Positions 1 through 7,107 of a stretch of DNA of 7,328 nt are shown piece by piece. The position numbers and the translations under genes were made by a program. Numbering within the stretch: position 1 is the first letter of the stretch; each line of letters opens with the position of its first letter. The notes below the pieces were generated by a model. It made no database searches, was not told the DNA's origin, and was given only the letters and a program-made list of their open reading frames with translations. Source of the stretch: Oscillospiraceae bacterium (lineage in GTDB: Bacteria; Bacillota; Clostridia; Oscillospirales; Ruminococcaceae); contig WRIP01000059.1 of assembly GCA_009782665.1 (NCBI GenBank), positions 1 through 7,328 of the forward strand, written 5' to 3'.

Positions 1-2
1 GA

Positions 3-110
3 ACGTTTAGACTTCTCGACATAAAGCAGACTAAACTAACAGAAATTATTGAAAAATTTTGGCATATAACTTATGTTCAGATTATTGACGAAAGAGGTCG
101 GTCAATATAG
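3..110 (+). CDS. Possible 3' end of an upstream gene (partial, unidentified)
   Basis: A reading frame is open from the left edge of the window to a TAG stop at 108-110, giving 35 residues. The translation has a plausible protein-like composition: a charged helix-like stretch (KQTKLTEIIEKFW) followed by ITYVQIIDERGRSI. I do not recognise a family. The piece is short enough to be open by chance in AT-rich DNA, and no start can be seen. The other two forward frames stop early, at 8-10 and 22-24, so if a gene enters from the left on this strand this is its most likely frame. Inference only. Confidence 0.3.
   Translation, partial: TFRLLDIKQTKLTEIIEKFWHITYVQIIDERGRSI
83..107. promoter_or_regulatory. 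Perfect 7-bp inverted repeat, possible operator
   Basis: TATTGAC (83-89) and GTCAATA (101-107) are exact reverse complements separated by 11 bases. Half-site centres lie 18 bp apart, a spacing that would allow a dimeric regulator to bind, and the dyad overlaps the -35-like TTGACG at 85-90. It could instead be a chance palindrome, particularly if the upstream reading frame ending at 110 is real coding sequence. No regulator is encoded in the window. Confidence 0.3.
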
Positions 111-113
111 ACT
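85..113 (+). promoter_or_regulatory. Weak sigma-70-type promoter candidate for the NlpC/P60 gene
   Basis: TTGACG (85-90, 5 of 6 matches to the -35 consensus) is followed after 17 bases by TAGACT (108-113, 4 of 6 matches to the -10 consensus). A transcript from here would have a leader of about 100 nt before the GTG start at 219. TTGACT at 172-177 is another -35-like hexamer but lacks a convincing -10 at the right distance. The -10 is weak, so the call is tentative. Confidence 0.28.
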
Positions 114-207
114 AAGAGAGTATATTTTTTACAGAATATTTATGCTGAATCATCTTACGAAAAACGAATGGTTGACTGTTTCAACTCAAAACATTTCTGT
201 TGATTCC

Positions 208-221
208 CGGAGAAACTAGTG
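208..221 (+). promoter_or_regulatory. Ribosome binding site selecting a GTG start
   Basis: CGGAGAAA contains GGAG at 209-212, six bases before GTG at 219-221. This is good Shine-Dalgarno spacing and supports GTG rather than a later ATG as the start. The next in-frame methionine is far inside the protein (residue 355), so an internal start would remove the membrane anchor. Confidence 0.65.
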
Positions 222-2099
222 GTAGAAAAGAAGGATATTAACGGTGAACTAACCGACGAGAGTCAGAACAATTATGAGATCATCGACTCTGAGACTACAA
301 CCGAGAGTATATTGTCTGACGACGACATAGTTACTGTTGACGTCGATTACACATGCAACGACCTTGATGATAGTCTTCAAGAGGAAACAGAACAGCTAAG
401 CGACTGTAATGTAACTGAAGAAGCAAACGAAACTGGACAGTCAATAGAAGCACTTGAATTACAAATAGACGAGTCAAACGAACTCCAACACACGGAAGAA
501 TCTTCTGAACACACCGAGAAATCTGAAAATATATCAGATACCAACACTAAACCAGTAGATGAGAATATAGTAGGAAACTCCCTGTTGGATAAAATCCGTA
601 AACGCCTCGGGGATCTGTCGTTCACGAAACCTGATAGACTTACAACTGAGCTCGAAGTAACAGCCATCGAACAACAGCTAACAGAGTCATATCTATTACA
701 GCTGATACGGCTAGGTCTACAGCTTGAACAGACTAAACTTAAACCGGAACCAGAGGACAAACAACCGGAATATGTAACTCCAACAGATATCCCCACTGAG
801 ACGGATGTTATTGAACCTCAGGTTAGTATAACTCCAGAGATTACTCCACCGGAGCTGCTCGAAGGAGCGGTTCAAAAGAAACGAAAGATACCTCTCGGAT
901 TCATTATCCCTGCAGCGACGATATTGACTGTCACAATAGTGCTCGCAGTTTTCTTCTCTGACTTTTTTTCCCCCTCAAAACCAATCCCGGAACCAACAGT
1001 TGAAGAAGTCACGGTAATACATGTCGCAAAAGAGGTGCCAATCGAACTACCACCTCAAATACCGGATGAGATACTTTCGATTGTCATACCTCGTCAGGTA
1101 ACCTACCTGCCATTTGGAGGGAAACAGCAGTTTGATACCTTCATAGAGTTTACCGGTGAGGTGGATGAAACCGTGAACTGGAGCAGCTCAGACGAAACAG
1201 TAGCAACTGTTTCTGATGAGGGTTTGGTAACCGGATACGATAACGGAACGGTCATCATTACTGCCACAGCCAGTAATGGGATGACCGGCACCACCGAAGT
1301 GGTGATAACCGACTGTATAATCCTACCAAGCTATGAATACAAGGCGTTCATCCCAGCATACTACTATACCGATGAACAAGCTGCCATGATGGACCGAATT
1401 CTGCTCAGTCGAATTGATGATGCCGGGGGACCCGGCACCAGAGGTGCGGTGGTAGCTGCCGCACGATTCATCACCCTCGAGATGCCCTACATGGTTCCAT
1501 ATTTTTACGAAAATGGACGTATGTCACCGCATCCCGGTAGACCTTACTGTGACGGTGAAGGCAGATACTATCACGTCGGACTATATCTGTCGGTGGATAA
1601 ATATGAGACAATCGTCAGGAGTGTAGCTGGACCTGCTATCTGGGGAGCTCCGCTCACCAACTATCAGAATGCTGGATACTTTACATCGGGTAATCGGTAT
1701 CCCAACGGACTTGATTGCAGTGGATTTGTCAGCTGGGCGATGGTCAACGGGGGGATCGATACAGGAGACATTGGGGCAGGCGACTACCCACAGATTGAGA
1801 AGGAGTTTTCAAAAATCGGTGAAAAGCTGCCACTATCTCCCGAACTGTTGTTATCGGGAGAAATTAAGCCGGGAGATCTCATCGGAATCGATGGGCATAT
1901 CGCCATAATCTCCGGTCTGGATGATACACATATCTGGATTTCCGAATCCTACTACCGAGGAGTGAACACCGTGTGTTTTACCATAAATCGTGGGGTCATG
2001 GACTGCCAAGAGTATGATTTTGTCATAAAGATGGATCATATGTACTATGCCGGTGAAGGGACCTACACCGATACATGGGTCGAAAAGGACACCGAGTAA
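219..2099 (+). CDS. Membrane-anchored BIG2 / NlpC-P60 family cell-wall hydrolase
   Basis: This is a 626-residue, probably type II membrane protein expected to cleave peptidoglycan peptides outside the cell. Residues 1 to about 223 are hydrophilic and very acidic, rich in E, D, S and T, and end in the basic cluster QKKRK (219-223). A single hydrophobic helix follows (about 224-250), so by the positive-inside rule the acidic part is cytoplasmic. A Pro/Glu-rich linker leads to a bacterial Ig-like BIG2 domain (about 285-365; motifs VNWSSSDETVATVS and GLVTG). The C-terminal NlpC/P60 domain has the catalytic-type Cys in LDCSGF (C500) and His in IDGHIAIISG (H560). H571 or E576 could provide the third polar residue. 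A segment just before it (about 400-490, including DGEGRYYHVGLYLS) resembles what I recall preceding this domain in other anaerobe proteins. No signal peptidase site is evident. Substrate and exact bond are unknown. The NlpC/P60 call is strong; physiological role is inference. Confidence 0.85.
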   Translation: MVEKKDINGELTDESQNNYEIIDSETTTESILSDDDIVTVDVDYTCNDLDDSLQEETEQLSDCNVTEEANETGQSIEALELQIDESNELQHTEESSEHTEKSENISDTNTKPVDENIVGNSLLDKIRKRLGDLSFTKPDRLTTELEVTAIEQQLTESYLLQLIRLGLQLEQTKLKPEPEDKQPEYVTPTDIPTETDVIEPQVSITPEITPPELLEGAVQKKRKIPLGFIIPAATILTVTIVLAVFFSDFFSPSKPIPEPTVEEVTVIHVAKEVPIELPPQIPDEILSIVIPRQVTYLPFGGKQQFDTFIEFTGEVDETVNWSSSDETVATVSDEGLVTGYDNGTVIITATASNGMTGTTEVVITDCIILPSYEYKAFIPAYYYTDEQAAMMDRILLSRIDDAGGPGTRGAVVAAARFITLEMPYMVPYFYENGRMSPHPGRPYCDGEGRYYHVGLYLSVDKYETIVRSVAGPAIWGAPLTNYQNAGYFTSGNRYPNGLDCSGFVSWAMVNGGIDTGDIGAGDYPQIEKEFSKIGEKLPLSPELLLSGEIKPGDLIGIDGHIAIISGLDDTHIWISESYYRGVNTVCFTINRGVMDCQEYDFVIKMDHMYYAGEGTYTDTWVEKDTE

Positions 2100-2143
2100 C
2101 ATAGCTAGTGTCATTAAACATATACAGTAGATAAATATCAAAT

Positions 2144-2156
2144 GAGGTGGTTTGTG
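2144..2156 (+). promoter_or_regulatory. Shine-Dalgarno that favours GTG at 2154 over ATG at 2142
   Basis: GAGGTGG at 2144-2150 matches the 16S 3'-end complement well, with GAGG six bases before GTG at 2154. It lies inside the slightly longer reading frame starting with ATG at 2142, and upstream of that ATG the sequence (AGTAGATAAATATCAA) has no good Shine-Dalgarno. The four extra residues (MRWF) are also not expected at the N-terminus of NuoE-like proteins. Confidence 0.65.
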
Positions 2157-2618
2157 AAAGACGACAAAGAAAAACAGATGATACTTGAAATCATCAGAGT
2201 TAACAACACTGGACCCTCCTCTCTAGTACAGGTACTGACCATTATCCAGGAGCAGCATGGGTATCTCCCGGAAGAGGTACAGGCACTGGTAGCACAAGAG
2301 ATGAAGGTTCCGCTTTCCCGTGTATTTGAGGTAACCTCCTTCTATTCCAGATTCTCAACCGAGCCAAAAGGTAAGTATGAGATATCGGTATGTCTTGGTA
2401 CTGCATGTTACATCAAAGGTGCCGGACGGATACATGAGGAGCTAAAGAAAGTCCTAAATATTGAAGAGAATCAAACCACACCTGACGGACGCTTTACCCT
2501 TACAGCCAGCCGCTGTATCGGTGCCTGTGCTCTGGCTCCTGCTATCACCGTAAACCGTGATGTTCACGGTATGATGACCGTCGATAGGCTGGCAGAAGTT
2601 CTAGCGATGTATGAATAA
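2154..2618 (+). CDS. nuoE: NuoE-like [2Fe-2S] subunit of NAD-linked formate dehydrogenase complex
   Basis: This encodes a 154-residue (158 from the alternative ATG at 2142) soluble electron-transfer subunit homologous to NuoE, HndA and HydC. An N-terminal helical part (motifs QEQHGYLPEE and VTSFYSRFSTEPKGKY) leads into a thioredoxin-like [2Fe-2S] domain. The four ligands are clear: C84 and C89 in CLGTACY and C125 and C129 in SRCIGACALAP (numbered from ATG 2142). Length is typical of the family. It is the first gene of a tight operon, 15 bp before the NuoF-like gene and 54 bp after the wall-hydrolase gene. In this family it sits beside the FMN subunit and its cluster exchanges electrons with the flavin. 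The same family serves complex I, bifurcating hydrogenases and formate dehydrogenases; the neighbouring catalytic subunit argues for the last. Confidence 0.9.
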   Translation: MKDDKEKQMILEIIRVNNTGPSSLVQVLTIIQEQHGYLPEEVQALVAQEMKVPLSRVFEVTSFYSRFSTEPKGKYEISVCLGTACYIKGAGRIHEELKKVLNIEENQTTPDGRFTLTASRCIGACALAPAITVNRDVHGMMTVDRLAEVLAMYE

Positions 2619-2633
2619 AGGAGCAAATAATAT

Positions 2634-4424
2634 ATGTCAAGTGAAAAGAACGTACAAAGAGTATATGTCTGTGCCGGAACCGGGTGTATGTCTAGAAAAT
2701 CTATGGAAGTTTATGAGAATTTCCTTAGTGAAATAGAGCAGGCTGGTCTTACTGAGGTCGAGGTAATAAAGACAGGGTGTTTCGGTCTTTGTTCAATGGG
2801 ACCCATAGTTATCACCCAGCCGGATGATTGCTTCTACTCCAACTTCGATCCCGATAACGTAGCTGAAGTAGTTGAAGAACATATCGTATCTTCAAGACCA
2901 GTTGAACGGTTATTGTTCAAAGAGGAAGGCGCCGATAGCTCGGTGTCGCTCTTTGATGCCAATTTCTATAAGAAGCAACATCGTCTGGCACTTGCCAGAT
3001 GTGGTCTTATAGCTCCCGAAGAGATCTCCGACTATATCGCACATGACGGTTTTCTAGCACTAAAGAAGGTACTCGAAAACATGAGTCGCAGCGAGGTGGT
3101 GGATGTAATTAAAGCATCGGGTCTGAGAGGTCGAGGTGGAGCAGGATTTCCTACCGGACTAAAATGGGAGATAACCATGAATGCTTCCGGTGACAAGAAG
3201 TATGTCGTCTGCAACGCTGATGAAGGCGATCCGGGTGCGTTTATGGACAGAAGCATACTCGAAGGAGATCCCTTCTCGGTCATAGAGGCGATGGCCATCG
3301 CCGGCTATGCCATAGGCTCGGATGAAGGGTTCATATACGTGAGAGCGGAGTATCCGCTAGCCATACATCGACTCGAGATAGCCATAGCCCAAGCTAAAGA
3401 AGCCGGTTATCTCGGAAGCAATATTCTAGGTTCTGATTTCTCCTTTGATGTCTCCATCAGGTTTGGAGCCGGAGCATTTGTCTGCGGTGAGGAAACCGCA
3501 CTCATCAGCTCGATAGAGGGTCTGCGTGGAACACCACGACTTCGCCCGCCCTTCCCTGCGGTCAAAGGATTGTTCGAATCACCAACTCTCATAAATAATG
3601 TCGAAACATTAGCTAATGTGGGAGGCATCATAAATAATGGTGCAGAGTGGTTTAGAGAGACAGGTACCGAAGGTTCTCCGGGTACCAAGGTGTTTGCTTT
3701 AGGAGGTAACGTCAACAACATTGGCTTAGTTGAGGTACCGATGGGTATCACTCTCCGCGAGATTGTCTATGATATCGGCGGAGGTATCCCAAATGGCAGA
3801 AGCTTCAAGGCCGCACAGACCGGAGGACCCTCCGGCGGATGTATTCCTCTTGAACATATAGATACTCCGATAGACTACGAATCGCTCAAAGGTATAGGAT
3901 CGATGATGGGTTCGGGCGGCCTCATTATCATGGATGACAGCAAATGTATGGTGGGTATAGCTAAATTCTTCATGGAGTTCATGGTGGAAGAATCCTGCGG
4001 TAAATGTGCACCCTGCCGACTAGGTCAGGTCAGAATGCTCGAGATACTCGAGCGGATAACCAATGGAAGCGGCACCTTGAAGGATCTCGATGAACTCGAG
4101 AGGCTAGCTACGGTCGCACGAGAACTCTCGTTCTGTGCCCTCGGCCAAACTGCTCCTAATCCCCTGATGACTACTATGAAATATTTCCGGGATGAATATA
4201 TCGCACATATTGTCGATAAGCGCTGCCCTGCGGGAGAATGCACGGCACTCTTAACTTTTACCATTACAGATAGCTGTATAGGTTGTACCAAATGTGCCAG
4301 AAGCTGCCCGGTCTCGGCTATTTCCGGGAACCTCAAAGAAAAGCACACCATTGACGCTACTAAATGCATCAAATGTGGTGCATGCATGGCTGACTGTCCG
4401 GTTAAAGCGATAGTGCAGGGTTAA
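2634..4424 (+). CDS. nuoF: NuoF/HydB-like FMN- and NAD(H)-binding subunit with extra Fe-S domains
   Basis: This 596-residue diaphorase subunit exchanges electrons with NAD(H) through FMN. It starts with a thioredoxin-like [2Fe-2S] domain (about 8-90; C13, C18, C49, C53). The FMN/NADH core follows: glycine-rich GRGGAGFPTGLKW (166-178), NADEGDPGAFMDR (194-206) and GAGAFVCGEETAL (278-290). An N3-type [4Fe-4S] site is formed by CGKCAPC (C455, C458, C461) plus C501. The C-terminus carries two ferredoxin-type clusters (C548/C551/C554 with C588, and C578/C581/C584 with C558). This N- and C-terminally extended layout is that of HydB/HndC and formate-dehydrogenase beta subunits; respiratory NuoF lacks both extensions. 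An H525...C531-PAGE-C536 motif just before the ferredoxin domain also fits the HydB group. The start has AAGGAG at 2618-2623, ten bases upstream. Whether it uses NAD or NADP, or bifurcates electrons, cannot be read from motifs alone. Confidence 0.93.
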   Translation: MSSEKNVQRVYVCAGTGCMSRKSMEVYENFLSEIEQAGLTEVEVIKTGCFGLCSMGPIVITQPDDCFYSNFDPDNVAEVVEEHIVSSRPVERLLFKEEGADSSVSLFDANFYKKQHRLALARCGLIAPEEISDYIAHDGFLALKKVLENMSRSEVVDVIKASGLRGRGGAGFPTGLKWEITMNASGDKKYVVCNADEGDPGAFMDRSILEGDPFSVIEAMAIAGYAIGSDEGFIYVRAEYPLAIHRLEIAIAQAKEAGYLGSNILGSDFSFDVSIRFGAGAFVCGEETALISSIEGLRGTPRLRPPFPAVKGLFESPTLINNVETLANVGGIINNGAEWFRETGTEGSPGTKVFALGGNVNNIGLVEVPMGITLREIVYDIGGGIPNGRSFKAAQTGGPSGGCIPLEHIDTPIDYESLKGIGSMMGSGGLIIMDDSKCMVGIAKFFMEFMVEESCGKCAPCRLGQVRMLEILERITNGSGTLKDLDELERLATVARELSFCALGQTAPNPLMTTMKYFRDEYIAHIVDKRCPAGECTALLTFTITDSCIGCTKCARSCPVSAISGNLKEKHTIDATKCIKCGACMADCPVKAIVQG

Positions 4425-4437
4425 GGAGGATACAATG
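4423..4437 (+). promoter_or_regulatory. Strong ribosome binding site of fdhA, overlapping the nuoF stop
   Basis: AAGGAGGA at 4423-4430 is a near-perfect Shine-Dalgarno with GGAGG five bases before ATG at 4435. It overlaps the TAA stop of the NuoF-like gene (4422-4424), a tight arrangement that suggests coupled translation and roughly matched subunit amounts. Confidence 0.75.
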
Positions 4438-7107
4438 ATTAATGTATATATAAACGACAAAGAATATTCAGTCAGAGAAGGCATGACCATCCTCGAGGCA
4501 GCGACCGCAAACGGCATTGAGATACCTACATTCTGTTATGACCAGCGACTCAAAATCGAGGGTTCCTGCCGAATCTGTATCGTCGAGGTTGAAGGTATTG
4601 CTAAACTCCTGCCTTCCTGTGCCACACTTGTGACTGAAAACATGAGGATTAAGACCCACAGTCCGCTAGTGGTTTCGATGAGAAAACAGCTGCTGGAAGT
4701 AATGCTCTCCAACCATGATATCTCCTGTCTAACCTGTGAAAAAGCTGGAGCCTGCAAGCTCCAGGATTACGCATATGAGTATGAGGTGATGCTGGATAGT
4801 TTTTCGGGAGAGAAAAGTATCGGTGAGGTGGTTGAATCCAACAAATTCTTCTATCTCGATCGCTCTAAGTGTATCCTCTGTGGAAAATGTGTGAGAGTCT
4901 GCCGTGAACTACAGGGAAACAGTGTATGGGCTGTCTCAAACCGTGGGTTTGAGACTGAGATAAACACTCCATTCGATATGGATATCGAATCTGCCGGATG
5001 TGTTTCCTGCGGAAACTGTGTCTCGGCATGTCCGGTCGGGGCACTCATGCCCCGCATCAAACACAACCGGTATAGAAGCTGGGAGGTAACTAAAACCCGT
5101 ACGACCTGTGCGTACTGTGGTGTAGGTTGTCAGCTGGAACTGTTGGTTAAAGACAACAAGGTAGTCGGAGTAGAGCCAACATTATTGGCAGTAAACAATG
5201 GTCTGCTCTGTGTCAAAGGCAAATTCGCGTTTGACTTCATTAATAGTAAAGACCGTCTGACTCAACCCCTCATCCGAAAGAATGGCAGTTTGGTTGAAGC
5301 TGACTGGGAGGAAGCATATGCTCTAATAGTAGAGAAATTGAATCAAGTAAAGTCAAAAGATGGTGCCGACAGCATAGGCGTTTTAGCTTCTGCCAGAATC
5401 ACCAACGAAGAAAACTATCTGATACAGAAATTCGCCCGTGCAGTGATAGGGACTAACAATATCGATCACTGTGCCCGACTTTGTCATGCGACCAGTGTAG
5501 CAGCGCTCTCAGAGTGCTTGGGCAGCGGTGCAATGACCAATCCGATTGAAGATACTAAAAAAGCCGATACTATCTTTGTTATCGGCACCAATACCACCGA
5601 GACACATCCGGTCATCGGTAGCTATATAAAGCAACGGGTTGAAGAGGGTGCAAAGCTCATAGTTGCCGACCCGAGAGCAATCGCTCTTACCGATGTGGCA
5701 GATATCCATCTGCAGCAATACTCTGGAAGCGATATAGCTTTAGTTAATGGAATGATAAACCATATCATCAACGAAAAACTTTATGATCGTGAGTATATCG
5801 ATGAGCGGACTGAAGGGTTTGACTCACTGCTTGCGATGATAGATAGATATACCCCTGAGTATGCTTCCGAGATCTGTGGTGTGGATGCTAATCTCATAAA
5901 GCAAGCTGCCGAATGTTATGCCAAGGGAGAAAGAAGTGCTATCTACTACGGAATGGGTATTGCTCAACATGCCAACGGAGTGGAACTCATATATACCCTA
6001 GCTAATTTAGCACTCGTCTGTGGAATGATCGGCAAAGAAGGTACCGGAATCAACCCCTTAAGGGGACAGAATAACGTTCAGGGTGCCTGCGACATGGGAT
6101 GTCTTCCCGACTCCTACCCGGGATACCAACCGGTGTCGGTTGGCGCTAACCGCGAGAAGTTCGAGAAAGCCTGGTCGGTGTCTTTGCCCGAATCGGAAGG
6201 ATATACCGTTTCACAAATGATGGAGAAGGGTTTGTCAGCGATGTATATCGTCGGGGAGAACCCGATGGTATCCGACCCTGACCTCGCACATGTCAAAGGA
6301 GTACTCGAGAACCTCGATTTCCTGGTGGTTCAGGATATCTTCCTGACTGAAACTGCCATGTTGGCAGATGTAGTACTACCCGCGGCTAGCTTTGCGGAAA
6401 AGGATGGGAGCTTTACTAATACCGAACGGCGTATACAGTCGGTAAGACAGGCGGTCAAACCCAAAGGGGGAGTAAAGCCTGACTACACTATACTTTTAGA
6501 ACTCATGTCAAGGTTTGGTTACGAGAACCATATGACTACACCGGAAGATATCATGAACGAGATAGCTACTGTAGTACCACAGTACGCCGGTGTGAGCTAT
6601 GATAAGATTGAACGACATGAAGGAGTCTTCTGGCCGATAAAAGAAGGGGAAGAGGACGGCACCAAAGTGCTTCACTCGGTGAGTTTCCCGAGGGGAAAAG
6701 CACAGATTATCCCGGTGGAACATACTACTGCACTCGAAACGATTGATGATGACTACCCGACTATACTCACAACTGGTAGGATTCTCTACCACTACCATAC
6801 CATGAGTATGACAGAAAAGACCGAGGCCATAATGGAAATAGCGGGGGGTGGCTATGCTGAGATACATCCGGCAGATGCCCTGACGCTTCATATATCGGAT
6901 GGTGAAGAGATGAAGGTAACTAGCCGAAGAGGAAGTATTACGGCTATGGCAAGACTGACCGATAGAATTAAACCTGGCATTATCTTTATCCCGTTCCACT
7001 TCAAAGATACTTTGGTCAACCTCATAACCAATTCGGCATATGATCCGACAGCTAAGGAACCGGAACTCAAGGTTTGTGCTGTCAGACTAGAGAAAATTCA
7101 GTCATAG
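4435..7107 (+). CDS. fdhA: Formate dehydrogenase catalytic (alpha) subunit, cysteine type, with NuoG-like N-terminus
   Basis: This 890-residue molybdo- or tungsto-enzyme interconverts formate and CO2. The NuoG-like N-terminal extension has a [2Fe-2S] ferredoxin domain (C34, C45, C48, C62), a His-ligated [4Fe-4S] site (H94, C98, C101, C107) and two [4Fe-4S] clusters (cysteines 146/149/152/156 and 189/192/195/199). The bis-MGD domain follows with its proximal [4Fe-4S] (C225, C228, C232, C259) and ends in a C-terminal pterin-binding region (about 775-890). Active-site residues match E. coli FdhF: K261 (equivalent to K44), C350 where FdhF has Sec140, H351 (His141), and R543 in PLRGQNNVQGACDMG (Arg333). 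The metal-ligand codon is TGT, so no UGA recoding is needed. Length and layout fit the roughly 900-residue acetogen FdhA. There is no twin-arginine signal, so it should be cytoplasmic. It ends the operon, 10 bp after the NuoF-like gene. Mo or W use and reaction direction are not determinable here. Confidence 0.94.
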   Translation: MINVYINDKEYSVREGMTILEAATANGIEIPTFCYDQRLKIEGSCRICIVEVEGIAKLLPSCATLVTENMRIKTHSPLVVSMRKQLLEVMLSNHDISCLTCEKAGACKLQDYAYEYEVMLDSFSGEKSIGEVVESNKFFYLDRSKCILCGKCVRVCRELQGNSVWAVSNRGFETEINTPFDMDIESAGCVSCGNCVSACPVGALMPRIKHNRYRSWEVTKTRTTCAYCGVGCQLELLVKDNKVVGVEPTLLAVNNGLLCVKGKFAFDFINSKDRLTQPLIRKNGSLVEADWEEAYALIVEKLNQVKSKDGADSIGVLASARITNEENYLIQKFARAVIGTNNIDHCARLCHATSVAALSECLGSGAMTNPIEDTKKADTIFVIGTNTTETHPVIGSYIKQRVEEGAKLIVADPRAIALTDVADIHLQQYSGSDIALVNGMINHIINEKLYDREYIDERTEGFDSLLAMIDRYTPEYASEICGVDANLIKQAAECYAKGERSAIYYGMGIAQHANGVELIYTLANLALVCGMIGKEGTGINPLRGQNNVQGACDMGCLPDSYPGYQPVSVGANREKFEKAWSVSLPESEGYTVSQMMEKGLSAMYIVGENPMVSDPDLAHVKGVLENLDFLVVQDIFLTETAMLADVVLPAASFAEKDGSFTNTERRIQSVRQAVKPKGGVKPDYTILLELMSRFGYENHMTTPEDIMNEIATVVPQYAGVSYDKIERHEGVFWPIKEGEEDGTKVLHSVSFPRGKAQIIPVEHTTALETIDDDYPTILTTGRILYHYHTMSMTEKTEAIMEIAGGGYAEIHPADALTLHISDGEEMKVTSRRGSITAMARLTDRIKPGIIFIPFHFKDTLVNLITNSAYDPTAKEPELKVCAVRLEKIQS

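Noticed and set aside
377..796. 139-codon minus-strand frame opposite the acidic tail of the wall hydrolase
   Set aside because: Its Ser/Cys/Val-rich translation is the mirror of Glu/Asp/Thr-rich codons on the plus strand; no motif or start signal supports it.
1669..1908. 79-codon plus-strand frame inside the NlpC/P60 domain
   Set aside because: It overlaps the catalytic Cys region in another frame and has no recognisable domain or ribosome site.
2100..2153. Separate promoter for the formate dehydrogenase operon in the 54-bp gap
   Set aside because: TATACA at 2121-2126 is a fair -10, but the matching upstream position (around 2098-2103, AACATA) is not a -35. A promoter here is possible but not supported.
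3032..4387. Long reading frames on the minus strand inside the NuoF-like and fdhA genes
   Set aside because: They lie wholly opposite strongly supported coding sequence, have low-complexity or unfamiliar translations and no ribosome sites; they are antisense shadows.
5482..5484. Selenocysteine codon / SECIS element in fdhA
   Set aside because: The metal-ligand codon is TGT (Cys) and no in-frame TGA interrupts the gene, so no recoding element is needed.
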